DNA from: Tranquillimonas rosea
GTDB lineage: Bacteria; Pseudomonadota; Alphaproteobacteria; Rhodobacterales; Rhodobacteraceae
Assembly (NCBI RefSeq): GCF_900111315.1
Contig: NZ_FOGU01000002.1
Span: forward strand, 124,001-188,000
Direction of reading: 5' to 3'
DNA: 64,000 nucleotides
Position numbers and translations under genes: made by a program. A model generated the notes under the pieces. That model saw nothing but the letters and a program-made list of their open reading frames with translations, made no database searches and was not told the DNA's origin. Below, piece by piece: positions 36,549 through 44,659 of this stretch; the stretch's first letter is position 1; the number at the start of each line of letters is the position of its first letter.

Positions 36549-37448
36549 GAAATCGACCTCGTCGCGCTGAAGGTGTTCCGCAGCGTGGTGCGCGCGGGCA
36601 GCTTCTCTGCGGCCGCGCGGCTGTTGCAGGTGCCAAAGTCGACCGTGTCGAAGCGGGTCCGCGATCTCGAGACCGCGCTCGACGTTCGCTTGGTCGAGCG
36701 GACGACGCGCCGGATGCGAGTAACGCCCGAGGGCGACCTGCTGGCGCACAGGGCGGATCGCCTTCTGCACGAGGCCGAGACGATCCGGCGCGACATCGGC
36801 CTGTCGAACCGGGAACCCGTCGGTCACCTCAGGATCGCGGCGCCAAGCTTTTACGGAATCTACGTGCTGGGGCGCGTCGCGGCGTTGTGCCGTGAACGCC
36901 ATCCGGACCTGACGCTGGAATTCGTCTTTCTCGACCGGCTGCCCGATCTTCTGGAAGAGGGGTTCGACGGCGCGATCACTTATGGGCCACTGGCCGACAG
37001 CGACCTCGTCGTGCGCACGCTCACGCGCGGGCAGACGGTCCCGGTGGCGGCGCCGTCGGTCGTGTCGGGCGGCCAGCCGGCGACCCCGGACAAGCTGAGC
37101 GAGCTTCCGGCGATCACGCTGGGGCCGCGGCGCAATCACTGGGTGTTCGAGCGGGGTAGCACGACGCGCGGTGTCGATGTCATCGGGGTGATGACCTTCG
37201 GCTCGCCGCTCAGCTGCCGCGACGCCGCGCTGGCGGGGGGCGGCGTCGCGATGCTGCCCGAGTTTCTGACGCGCGACGACATCGCCGCCGGGCGGCTCCT
37301 GCGCCTGCTGCCCGAGTGGGACGCGGCGAAGCGGGAGATCCTGTTCGTCTACCCCTCGCCGCAATCTGTCACCGCGCGGCTGCGGGCCTTCCTCGACGTC
37401 CTGATCGAGACGACGGCCGCCTATCACCGCCAGAACAAGCGGGACTGA
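36540..37448 (+). CDS. LysR-family transcriptional regulator
   Basis: A 302-residue regulator. The N-terminal winged helix-turn-helix (residues 6-65: VALKVFRSVVRAGSFSAAAR, then VSKRVRDLE) is followed by a periplasmic-binding-like effector domain. It is divergent from an MFS exporter (96 bases), the classic layout for local control. It ends 3 bases from the convergent GST gene. Effector unknown. Confidence 0.92.
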   Translation: MDDEIDLVALKVFRSVVRAGSFSAAARLLQVPKSTVSKRVRDLETALDVRLVERTTRRMRVTPEGDLLAHRADRLLHEAETIRRDIGLSNREPVGHLRIAAPSFYGIYVLGRVAALCRERHPDLTLEFVFLDRLPDLLEEGFDGAITYGPLADSDLVVRTLTRGQTVPVAAPSVVSGGQPATPDKLSELPAITLGPRRNHWVFERGSTTRGVDVIGVMTFGSPLSCRDAALAGGGVAMLPEFLTRDDIAAGRLLRLLPEWDAAKREILFVYPSPQSVTARLRAFLDVLIETTAAYHRQNKRD

Positions 37449-37451
37449 GAG

Positions 37452-38147
37452 TCAGTCGCGGGGCGGGATCTCCTTGCCCCGCTGAACCGCCGGCCGCGCG
37501 TAGAACCGGTCGACATAGGCCGGGACTCGGCTCAGTTCGCCCCAGCCGACCATGTCCTTCGCTCCGTAGAAATCCAGCGCGTTGAGCCAGGGCGCCAGCG
37601 CGATGTCGGCGATGCTGTACGCGCCGGCGATCCAGTCCCGGTCGGCAAGTTCGCTCTCGACGACGTCCAGCAGGCGCCGCGCCTCGCTGATGTAGCGCTC
37701 CCGCGGGCGGGGATCCTCGATGTCCTTGCCGCCGAGCTTCACGAAGAAGCCGAGCTGCCCGAACATCGGGCCGACGCCGCCCATCTGGAACATGAGCCAC
37801 TTGAGCACGTCATAGCGCTCGGCCCCCTTGGGCATGAGCTTGCCGGTCTTTTCCGCGAGGTAGATCAGTATGGCGCCGGATTCGAACAGGTCGATCGGGC
37901 CGCCGTCCGGCCCGTCCGGGTCGATCATCGCGGGAATCTTGTTGTTCGGGTTCAGCGACAGGAATTCCGGGCTCTTCACGTCGGTGTCCGACAGCGACAC
38001 CTTGTGCGCCTCGTAGGGCAGGCCGAGCTCTTCCAGAGCGATCGAGGCCTTCACGCCGTTCGGTGTCGGGAAGGAATAGAGTTGGATCCTGGACGGGTCC
38101 TCGGCGGGCCAGCGCTTGGTGATCGGAAAGGCGGACAGGTCGGCCAT
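37452..38147 (-). CDS. glutathione S-transferase, YfcG/Ure2p-like
   Basis: A 231-residue cytoplasmic GST of the Nu/Ure2p-like class, whose members show disulfide-bond reductase activity. The thioredoxin-like half has [31 protein letters not shown] and the glutathione-binding [14 protein letters not shown]. The helical half ends [13 protein letters not shown]-like. Thr/Asn near residue 28-30 replace the usual Tyr/Ser, as in YfcG. GAGGAGCCCACCCC precedes the ATG. Confidence 0.9.
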   Translation of the reverse strand: MADLSAFPITKRWPAEDPSRIQLYSFPTPNGVKASIALEELGLPYEAHKVSLSDTDVKSPEFLSLNPNNKIPAMIDPDGPDGGPIDLFESGAILIYLAEKTGKLMPKGAERYDVLKWLMFQMGGVGPMFGQLGFFVKLGGKDIEDPRPRERYISEARRLLDVVESELADRDWIAGAYSIADIALAPWLNALDFYGAKDMVGWGELSRVPAYVDRFYARPAVQRGKEIPPRD

Positions 38148-38284
38148 GGGGTGGGCTCCTCTTTACGTCGTCGGGGAAGGAGGTAAGCGCGACCGGCGCA
38201 TCAGAAAGGGCCAATTTCGCGCGCTGGTGTGATACACGGTGTGCGCAGCCGCTTCGGGACGCGGCACCTTTTCATGAGGACAAC

Positions 38285-38743
38285 ATGCTTCAGGAATTCC
38301 GGGAGTTCATTTCGCGCGGGAATGTCATGGACATGGCCGTCGGCATCATCGTCGGCGCGGCGTTCACCGCCATCGTCAGCTCGCTCGTCGCCGATCTCAT
38401 CAACCCGATCATCGGGCTGATCATCGGGGGGATCGATTTTTCCAACATGTTCCTCGTGTTGGGCGGGAGCGGGGATCATGCCTCGCTCCAGGCCGCGCGC
38501 GACGCCGGCGCGGCGGTGTTCGCCTATGGCAGCTTCATCATGGCGGTGATCAATTTCCTGATCATCGCCTTCGTGGTGTTCCTGCTGGTCAAGGGCGTGA
38601 ACCGCGTGAAGGAAGCGGCAGAGCGCAAGGCGAAGGCCGAGGCGACCGAAGAGGCACCGGCAGGCCCGTCCGAAAAGGACATTCTGATCGAGATCCGCGA
38701 TGCCCTGCGGATGCGCGACACGCCGCCATCCTCGCCGGTGTGA
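38285..38743 (+). CDS. mscL: large-conductance mechanosensitive channel
   Basis: Inner-membrane pentameric channel that opens under osmotic downshock. The 152-residue protein has the S1 helix (FREFISRGN), TM1 ([26 protein letters not shown]-type, about 15-45), a periplasmic loop, TM2 (about 78-103) and a charged C-terminal bundle ([12 protein letters not shown]). The loop with [15 protein letters not shown] is slightly longer than in E. coli. ATGAGGACAAC precedes the ATG. Confidence 0.95.
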   Translation: MLQEFREFISRGNVMDMAVGIIVGAAFTAIVSSLVADLINPIIGLIIGGIDFSNMFLVLGGSGDHASLQAARDAGAAVFAYGSFIMAVINFLIIAFVVFLLVKGVNRVKEAAERKAKAEATEEAPAGPSEKDILIEIRDALRMRDTPPSSPV

Positions 38744-38754
38744 GGCTGACGGTC

Positions 38755-38784
38755 GGGTGGCGCGGTCGTGTTGGCCCGCCACCC
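38755..38784 (+). terminator. hairpin after mscL
   Basis: GGGTGGCG (38755-38762) pairs perfectly with CGCCACCC (38777-38784), 12 bases after the mscL stop. No T-run follows, so it is a weak terminator candidate. Confidence 0.4.
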
Positions 38785-38788
38785 GGAC

Positions 38789-38822
38789 AAGACAAACCCC
38801 CGAAGCTTCTCAGCCCGGGGGT
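38789..38822 (-). terminator. terminator of rpsU
   Basis: On the minus strand ACCCCCG, a 13-base loop and CGGGGGT are followed by TTGTCTTGT. Arms lie at 38816-38822 and 38796-38802. It is the best transcript end for rpsU, about 50 bases past its stop. Confidence 0.6.
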
Positions 38823-38831
38823 CGCCAGTTC

Positions 38832-38849
38832 GGTGGCCTTGCGGCCACC
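38832..38849 (-). other. GNRA-capped hairpin in the rpsU 3' region
   Basis: On the minus strand GGTGGCC-GCAA-GGCCACC is a perfect 7-bp stem capped by a GCAA tetraloop, between the rpsU stop and its terminator. It would be very stable and may protect the mRNA 3' end. Confidence 0.5.
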
Positions 38850-38869
38850 CAGAGTTCGGGGCTTGTGCC

Positions 38870-39076
38870 TTAAAGGAGCCCTTCGCGTTGCGCCTTCTTG
38901 CGCGCGAGCTTACGGGCACGGCGGACGGCCTCGGCCTTTTCCCGCGCCTTCTTCTCGGAGGGCTTCTCGAAATGTTGCCGAAGCTTCATCTCGCGGAAGA
39001 CGCCCTCACGCTGGAGCTTCTTCTTCAGGGCGCGAAGCGCCTGATCGACATTGTTGTCGCGAACGCTGACCTGCAT
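38870..39076 (-). CDS. rpsU: 30S ribosomal protein S21
   Basis: A 68-residue very basic protein, [20 protein letters not shown] at its start, matching S21. GAAAGGTGGTGACAACC precedes the ATG. It is divergent from the COQ9 gene. The promoter, GNRA hairpin and terminator that I assign around it suggest a single-gene transcript. Confidence 0.96.
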   Translation of the reverse strand: MQVSVRDNNVDQALRALKKKLQREGVFREMKLRQHFEKPSEKKAREKAEAVRRARKLARKKAQREGLL

Positions 39077-39130
39077 GTGGTTGTCACCACCTTTCTAGGT
39101 TTGAGTTACAGGAAAACTGCAGGAGGCCTG

Positions 39131-39159
39131 TATCTAACAACCATCGCCCCCTGTGTCCA
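39131..39159 (-). promoter_or_regulatory. candidate promoter of rpsU
   Basis: On the minus strand TGGACA (39159-39154), a 17-base spacer and TAGATA (39136-39131) stand about 55 bases before the rpsU ATG. -35 matches 5 of 6, -10 matches 3 of 6. Confidence 0.45.
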
Positions 39160-39247
39160 CCGTGCAGTGGGGCTGGTCGCGGCCGAACGTTTCGCTACAT
39201 GATCCTGCGAACCTGTGACCTTGCCATGCCACATGGAGGAGCACCCG

Positions 39248-39940
39248 ATGAGCGAGACAGCGACCCCGGAAGACCGCCTGATCGACGCGGCCCTGATCCA
39301 CGTTGCCTTCGACGGCTGGTCCGACGCGACGCTGCGCGCGGCGGCCCGCGATGCCGGGGTCGACCTGTCCGAGGCGCGGGCGCTGTTCCCGCGCGGCGGC
39401 GTCGACATGGCGCTGGCCTTTCACCGGCGCGGCGATGCCGAGATGGAGCGGCGGCTGCGCCGCGAGCCGCTCGACGATCTCAAGGTGCGCGAGAAAATCA
39501 TCCGTGCCGTGCGCACCCGGATAGAAGCGATCGAGGACAAGGAAGCGGCCCGTCGGGCGACCTCGCTCTTTGCCTTGCCGCAGCACGCGGCGGCCGGCAG
39601 CCGGGCGATCTGGGACACCGCCGACCTGATCTGGACGGTGCTGGGCGATCCCTCGGACGACATCAACTGGTACACCAAGCGCGCCACGCTGTCCGGCGTC
39701 TACGGCTCGACCGTGCTCTACTGGCTGGGCGACGAGAGCCTCGAAAACCAGGCGACATGGTCCTTTCTCGAGCGCCGGATTGAGGACGTGATGCGCTTCG
39801 AGAAGGCCAAGGCGAGCGTCAACGCGAACCCGGTCATGCGCACCCTGCTTGCCGGGCCGAATTGGGCGCTGAGCCGGGTCCGCCCCCCGCGTCGCATGCC
39901 CAAGGTCGACATGCCGGGCAGCTGGAACAGCGAGAGCTGA
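39248..39940 (+). CDS. COQ9 family ubiquinone biosynthesis protein
   Basis: A 230-residue helical, TetR-like protein of the COQ9 family. COQ9 binds lipids and presents ubiquinone intermediates to the hydroxylase COQ7; the family is typical of mitochondria and alphaproteobacteria. The N-terminal half looks like a degenerate HTH (TLRAAARDAGVDLSEARALFPRG) and the C-terminal domain has WYTKRATLSGVYGSTVLYWLGDES. GGAGGAGCACCCG precedes the ATG at 39248. Two quinone oxidoreductase genes follow. Confidence 0.93.
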   Translation: MSETATPEDRLIDAALIHVAFDGWSDATLRAAARDAGVDLSEARALFPRGGVDMALAFHRRGDAEMERRLRREPLDDLKVREKIIRAVRTRIEAIEDKEAARRATSLFALPQHAAAGSRAIWDTADLIWTVLGDPSDDINWYTKRATLSGVYGSTVLYWLGDESLENQATWSFLERRIEDVMRFEKAKASVNANPVMRTLLAGPNWALSRVRPPRRMPKVDMPGSWNSES

Positions 39941-40000
39941 TCTTGCGACCGGTCGGCTCCGGGGTCATCACGGGGCGCGACCGACAAGCGAGGGACCGCA

Positions 40001-40993
40001 ATGAGCCTGCCAGACGAAATGACCGCCGTCGAAATCTCGGAACCCGGCGGCCCGGAGGTCCTGACGCCCGTGCGCCGGCCCGTGCCGCGGCCGCGCCAGG
40101 GCGAGATCGTGATCCGCGTCGCCTTTGCCGGGGTGAACCGCCCCGACGCGCTGCAACGTGCGGGCGCCTACGCGCCGCCGCCAACCGCCAGTGACCTTCC
40201 GGGGCTCGAGGCGTCGGGCGAGGTCGTCGCGCTTGGCGACGGCGTCGACCAGTGGGCAGTGGGCGACAAGGTCTGCGCGCTGCTGCCCGGCGGCGGATAC
40301 GCCGAGTATGTTGCCACCCCCGCCGCTCATGCCCTTCGGGTGCCGCGCGGGATGGACATGCGCGCGGCCGCGTGTCTGCCCGAGACGTATTTCACCGTCT
40401 GGAGCAACGTGTTCCAGCGCGGCGCGCTGCAGGCCGGTGAGCGGCTCTTGGTGCATGGCGGCTCCTCGGGGATCGGCACCACCGCCATCCAGCTGGCGCG
40501 CGAGCGGGGGGCGCGGGTGTTCGCCACCGCCGGTTCGGCCGACAAGTGCGCCGCCTGCGAACGGTTGGGCGCCGAACGGGCGATCAATTACCGCGAAGAG
40601 GATTTCGTCGATGTGATGAAGGGCGTCGGCGGGGCCGACGTGATCCTCGACATGGTGGGCGGCGACTACATTCCACGCAATCTCAAGGCGCTGGCCGAAG
40701 ATGGGCGGCTGGTGCAGATCGCGTTCCTGGGCGGTCCCAAGGCCGAGGTGAACTTCGCCCCGCTCATGGTGCGGCGGCAGACCATCACCGGCTCGACGCT
40801 GCGCCCGCAATCCGACATAGCCAAGGCGAAGATCGCCGAGGCGCTTCTGCACGAAGTCTGGCCCCTGCTGGACGCACGCAAGATCGGCCCGATCCACGAC
40901 AGCGAATATCCCCTGTCGGACGCTGCCGCAGCGCATCGGCGGATGGAGGAGTCGGGCCATATCGGCAAGATCGTGTTGAAGGTCGCCGGCTGA
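40001..40993 (+). CDS. NAD(P)H:quinone oxidoreductase, PIG3 family
   Basis: A 330-residue zinc-free medium-chain dehydrogenase of the PIG3 type, one-electron NADPH:quinone reductases. The N-terminal GroES-like domain has VAFAGVNRPDALQRAGAY and the Rossmann domain has LVHGGSSGIGTTAIQLA (near 148-164). GAGGGACCGCA precedes the ATG. It lies 60 bases after COQ9 and 28 before a second member of the superfamily. Natural substrate unproven. Confidence 0.9.
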   Translation: MSLPDEMTAVEISEPGGPEVLTPVRRPVPRPRQGEIVIRVAFAGVNRPDALQRAGAYAPPPTASDLPGLEASGEVVALGDGVDQWAVGDKVCALLPGGGYAEYVATPAAHALRVPRGMDMRAAACLPETYFTVWSNVFQRGALQAGERLLVHGGSSGIGTTAIQLARERGARVFATAGSADKCAACERLGAERAINYREEDFVDVMKGVGGADVILDMVGGDYIPRNLKALAEDGRLVQIAFLGGPKAEVNFAPLMVRRQTITGSTLRPQSDIAKAKIAEALLHEVWPLLDARKIGPIHDSEYPLSDAAAAHRRMEESGHIGKIVLKVAG

Positions 40994-41021
40994 CGCTGCG
41001 ACAGGACCAAGTGGAGGACCG

Positions 41022-41996
41022 ATGGCGAGAACCGCTTTCGTGACAGAGGCCGGCGGGCCCGAGAAGTTCGAGATCCGGGATGTCGAGGTCGGAGACCCGG
41101 GGCCGGGCGAGATACGCATCCGTCACAAGGCATGCGGCCTGAACTTCATCGACGTCTATCAGCGCACAGGGCTCTACAAGCTGGACTATCCGCATGCCCT
41201 GGGTATGGAGGCCTCGGGCATCGTCGAGGCCGTGGGCGAGGGCGTCACGCATCTCAGGGCGGGCGATCGGGCCGCCTATGCCTCGGCCCCGCCGGGCGCC
41301 TATTGCGAGGAACGGGTGATGCCCGCCGCGCAGGTCTGCCCGCTGCCCGATGGCATCAGCTTCGAGGATGGCGCGGCCATGATGCTCAACGGCATGACGG
41401 CGGAATACCTCTTTGCCCGCACGACGCCTCTGTCGAAGGGCGACACGGTGCTGTTCCACGCCGCTGCCGGGGGTGTCGGTCTGATCGCCTGTCAATGGGC
41501 GCGGTCCGAGGGCATCACGCTGATCGGCACCGCGGGATCGGACGAGAAGTGCCAGCTTGCGCTGGATCACGGGGCCGCGCACTGCATCAACTACCGCACC
41601 GAGGATTTCGAGGCGCGGGTGAAGGAGATCACCGAGGGGCGCGGGGTCGACGCCGTGATGGACTCGATCGGCAAGGACACGTTCGAGGCGTCGCTGAACT
41701 GCCTCAGGCCGCTGGGCATGATGATGTCGTTCGGCAATGCCTCGGGGCCGGTGCCGCCGGTCGATCTGACGATGCTGGCCAGCCGCGGATCGCTGAAGCT
41801 GACCCGGCCGACGCTGTTCACGCATATCAGCGACCCCCAGACCTGCCAGGACATGGCGCGCGCCCTGTTCGACAAGGTGCTGTCGGGGGCCGTGACGATC
41901 CGGGTCGGACAGTCCTTTCCGCTGGAACGGGTGGGCGACGCGCATCGCGCGCTCGAGGCGCGCGAGACGACCGGCCAGACGATCCTGACCCTGTAG
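41022..41996 (+). CDS. quinone oxidoreductase, QorA type
   Basis: A 324-residue zinc-free medium-chain dehydrogenase like E. coli QorA, which reduces quinones with NADPH. CGLNFIDVYQRTGLY (about 37-51) is the QOR signature and AAAGGVGLIACQWA (about 147-160) the nucleotide-binding turn. GTGGAGGACCG precedes the ATG. It is clearly diverged from the PIG3-type gene upstream, so it is not a recent duplicate. Confidence 0.92.
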   Translation: MARTAFVTEAGGPEKFEIRDVEVGDPGPGEIRIRHKACGLNFIDVYQRTGLYKLDYPHALGMEASGIVEAVGEGVTHLRAGDRAAYASAPPGAYCEERVMPAAQVCPLPDGISFEDGAAMMLNGMTAEYLFARTTPLSKGDTVLFHAAAGGVGLIACQWARSEGITLIGTAGSDEKCQLALDHGAAHCINYRTEDFEARVKEITEGRGVDAVMDSIGKDTFEASLNCLRPLGMMMSFGNASGPVPPVDLTMLASRGSLKLTRPTLFTHISDPQTCQDMARALFDKVLSGAVTIRVGQSFPLERVGDAHRALEARETTGQTILTL

Positions 41997-42004
41997 CGAC
42001 GGGA

Positions 42005-42033
42005 CCGCGCGCCGCCGGGGGGGCGGCGCGCGG
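42005..42033. terminator. 12-bp GC-only hairpin between convergent qorA-type and DUF2189 genes
   Basis: CCGCGCGCCGCC (42005-42016) pairs perfectly with GGCGGCGCGCGG (42022-42033) around five G. It lies between the two stop codons and can form on either strand. No T-run, so efficiency is uncertain. Confidence 0.5.
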
Positions 42034-42039
42034 CCGGTC

Positions 42040-42909
42040 TCAGGAGTCCAGCGCCCGGCGGTAGAGGTGCCAGGTGGCATGCCCGAAGATCGGCATGACC
42101 AGCACCAGCCCAAGCAGCAGCGGGATCGACCCGACCACCAGGCCGCCGGCCACGATCAGGCCCCAGGCGCCCACGACCACCGGGTTGCGGCGCGTGACCG
42201 CGATCGAGGTCTTTATGGCCGCGGGAACGCCCACTTCGCGGTCGAGCAGAAGCGGGAACGACACGATGCTGAGCGCCAGCGCGACGGCGGCGAAGGCGGC
42301 GCCGACCACTATGCCCACCAGCGTCATCGTCCAGCCCGCGCCGGTCGTCAGCACCTCGGTGAAGAACGCGCCCGCCGATGCCGGTGTCGCGGGGCCGAGG
42401 GTGAGCGTGAAGATCAGGTAGGCGGCCATCATCCACAGGATGAACAGTCCGACCATTACGATGCCCATGACGAACAGCGCGGGAAACGCGGTCGAGCCGA
42501 AGACGGCGAAGGCGCTGCCCCAGTTCGCGCTCAGTCCCTTTTCGTGCCGGCGGCTCATCTCGTAGACGCCGACTGCGGCGAGCGGGCCGAGCAGGGCAAA
42601 GCCCGAGACCACCGGGAACAGCAGCGGCAGCATGTCGAGCTGCAGCCCTATCCCGGCCAGCACGAGCCCCATGATCGGGTAGAGCAGCACCAGAAAGATC
42701 ACGTCCGCCCGGAACCGCATGAAATCCTCCATGCCTAGCCGGAGCGCGTCGGATATGTCGCCGAGGGCCATGTCGCGCACCTGCGGCAGCTCGACCGGCT
42801 CTCCATCCCGTCGGGATCCGATCTTCTTGAAACTGGCGCCGAGGTGGTTTGCCGCACGCCCGATCCCGATGGCTGTCAGGGATGCCGGGTTTTCAATCGT
42901 CTTGACCAT
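42040..42909 (-). CDS. DUF2189 membrane protein
   Basis: A 289-residue integral membrane protein of the DUF2189 family, function unknown. The first 60 residues are soluble, then about six membrane segments from residue 65 to the end. The family pattern RFRADVIFLVLLYPIMG and YEMSRRHEKG is visible. AGGAGGTTCTTGCG precedes the ATG at 42909; an upstream in-frame extension to 43101 is not supported. Confidence 0.88.
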   Translation of the reverse strand: MVKTIENPASLTAIGIGRAANHLGASFKKIGSRRDGEPVELPQVRDMALGDISDALRLGMEDFMRFRADVIFLVLLYPIMGLVLAGIGLQLDMLPLLFPVVSGFALLGPLAAVGVYEMSRRHEKGLSANWGSAFAVFGSTAFPALFVMGIVMVGLFILWMMAAYLIFTLTLGPATPASAGAFFTEVLTTGAGWTMTLVGIVVGAAFAAVALALSIVSFPLLLDREVGVPAAIKTSIAVTRRNPVVVGAWGLIVAGGLVVGSIPLLLGLVLVMPIFGHATWHLYRRALDS

Positions 42910-43048
42910 CGCAAGAACCTCCTGTCTGCGAAACGCAGCGGTCCGGCCCTGCCGCCAAAGGCGCGGGGCGACCGCGCGTTGAGGGCACCGTAACAGAATT
43001 ACGCTAGGGCAAGAATCACGATTTAGGGCACCGGCGTCTGCCGTGCGC

Positions 43049-43678
43049 TCACCGGACGGGGTAGAGCAGCGCGTCGCTGTCGCTGCAGTCGCGGACGACA
43101 TCGGCGCCGCAGGTCCGCGGTTCGAGCCCCTGCGTCAGGCAGAGCCGCGCCTCCTGTATCTGGCCGGAGGTGCAGGTGATGGTCAGCATGTCCGGGGCAA
43201 GGTCGGGATTTGCTTCGAGGAACGCTTCCTCGACCACGCGCGCCGGCAGGCGGACCGCCTCTTGCAGCCGCCGGAACACGTCGGGCCGGGTGACGCCTTC
43301 ATAGGCCCGGCGGACGGTGGCGAAATAATCCTCGGGCGGCAATCCGGCGCAGCGGCCGTGCTTTTTCCACTGGTACCACGCCGACCCGGCCGAGCCGAAG
43401 ATGTCGGCCTCGGCCGCGGTCTCGTCCCGCGTGGGATCGCGCATCCCGGTGTCGCAGTAGCTGGGCCAGCCGGTCTCGTATTGCGGCCAGAGGCCGTGCA
43501 CCGTCCAGCCGGCATCCGCCTCGGGGGCGCATGTGGGGGCGTCGCGGGCGTCGCCCTCGCGCGCGCACCAGTTGGGCTGCCAACTGAGCGCGAGCACGAA
43601 ATAGTCGAAATCGCCGGCCCGCTCGCCCTCGGCGAGGGCGGGTGACGCAAGGGCCATGAGCACGGCAAGCCAGCGCAT
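43049..43678 (-). CDS. exported ribonuclease T2 family protein
   Basis: A 209-residue periplasmic or secreted RNase T2 homologue with a signal peptide (MRWLAVLMALASPALA, cleavage near residue 16). The first conserved active-site segment is HGLWPQ with His61. The second reads YQWKKHGRC with His107, where the usual EW has become QW (Gln103), so one of the standard catalytic acids seems replaced. Cysteines fit several disulfides. It is divergent from trcR over 140 bases. Confidence 0.9.
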   Translation of the reverse strand: MRWLAVLMALASPALAEGERAGDFDYFVLALSWQPNWCAREGDARDAPTCAPEADAGWTVHGLWPQYETGWPSYCDTGMRDPTRDETAAEADIFGSAGSAWYQWKKHGRCAGLPPEDYFATVRRAYEGVTRPDVFRRLQEAVRLPARVVEEAFLEANPDLAPDMLTITCTSGQIQEARLCLTQGLEPRTCGADVVRDCSDSDALLYPVR

Positions 43679-43728
43679 TTGCTCTTTTCTCCGGACCGGT
43701 CAGAGACTATATGCGCGTCAACTTCCCC

Positions 43729-43766
43729 GAAAACGTGGTAAGGGTCCAGTGGGACCAGCCGTTTTC
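43729..43766 (+). promoter_or_regulatory. nested inverted repeat in the trcR leader
   Basis: Outer arms GAAAACG (43729-43735) and CGTTTTC (43760-43766) enclose GGTCC (43743-43747) and GGACC (43752-43756). Together they could fold into a two-step hairpin about 55 bases before the trcR start, or bind a protein as DNA. Confidence 0.4.
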
Positions 43767-43818
43767 TCCGGCCTGCGGAGCCGTTGTCGGGGGGACCCGG
43801 GAAAGGAGACGCCGAGCG

Positions 43819-44580
43819 ATGAACAAACCGATCATGGCGAAAGCCACCGCTGTCTGGCTGGTGGACAACACGACGCTGAGCTTCAAGCAGATCGCCGATT
43901 TCTGCGGCCTGCACGAGCTCGAGGTGCAGGGCATCGCGGACGGCGACGTGGCCGCCGGCGTGAAGGGCTTCGATCCGATCTCGAACAACCAGCTGACGCA
44001 GGAAGAGATCGACAAGGGCGAGCAGAACCCGGTGCACAAGCTCAAGCTCAAGTTCAACGCTGCCGCGGTGGGCGAGGAAAAGCGTCGCGGGCCGCGCTAC
44101 ACGCCGCTGTCCAAGCGTCAGGACCGCCCCGCCGCTATCCTGTGGCTGGTCAAGTTCCACCCCGAGCTGACCGACGGGCAGGTGTCGAAGCTGGTCGGCA
44201 CCACCAAGCCGACGATCCAGTCGATCCGCGAGCGGACGCACTGGAACATCGCCAACATCCAGCCGATCGACCCGGTCGCGCTGGGGCTCTGCAAGCAGTC
44301 CGAGCTGGACCAGTCCGTGCAGAAGGCGGCCGAGCGTCGCGCCCGCGAGGGCGAGGTCATGTCCGACGACGAGCGCCGCAAGCTGGTGTCGACCGAGCAG
44401 AGCCTCGAGATGCCGGCCGAGCCGAAGATGCCCACCGCGATCTCGGGTCTGGAGACCTTCAGCCTGTCCGAGACTGGCGAGGAATACGAAGAGAACGTCG
44501 AGGACGACGTTCCCGACGCCGACAGCTTCTTCAACCTGCCGGACGACGACTCGTCGGACGACGAGGACAATCGCGGCTGA
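43819..44580 (+). CDS. trcR: cell cycle transcriptional regulator TrcR (DUF1013)
   Basis: A 253-residue alphaproteobacterial protein of the DUF1013 family, named TrcR in databases for a cell-cycle transcription role. The central part looks like HTH DNA-binding (ELTDGQVSKLVGTTKPTIQSIRERTHW). The C-terminus is strongly acidic (EENVEDDVPDAD...SSDDED). AAAGGAGACGCCGAGCG precedes the ATG at 43819, and I prefer this to an in-frame ATG at 43711. Function by family name only. Confidence 0.88.
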   Translation: MNKPIMAKATAVWLVDNTTLSFKQIADFCGLHELEVQGIADGDVAAGVKGFDPISNNQLTQEEIDKGEQNPVHKLKLKFNAAAVGEEKRRGPRYTPLSKRQDRPAAILWLVKFHPELTDGQVSKLVGTTKPTIQSIRERTHWNIANIQPIDPVALGLCKQSELDQSVQKAAERRAREGEVMSDDERRKLVSTEQSLEMPAEPKMPTAISGLETFSLSETGEEYEENVEDDVPDADSFFNLPDDDSSDDEDNRG

Positions 44581-44659
44581 TTCACGTTCGTCGTGGAACC
44601 ACACTGCCTGCCTGCGACGTTGCGCCGTCACCGGGGACGGGAACGCGCAGGAGGCAGGT

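Noticed and set aside
40001-41996. Recent tandem duplication of quinone oxidoreductase genes
   Set aside because: The two proteins belong to different subfamilies (PIG3 and QorA) and differ along their whole length.
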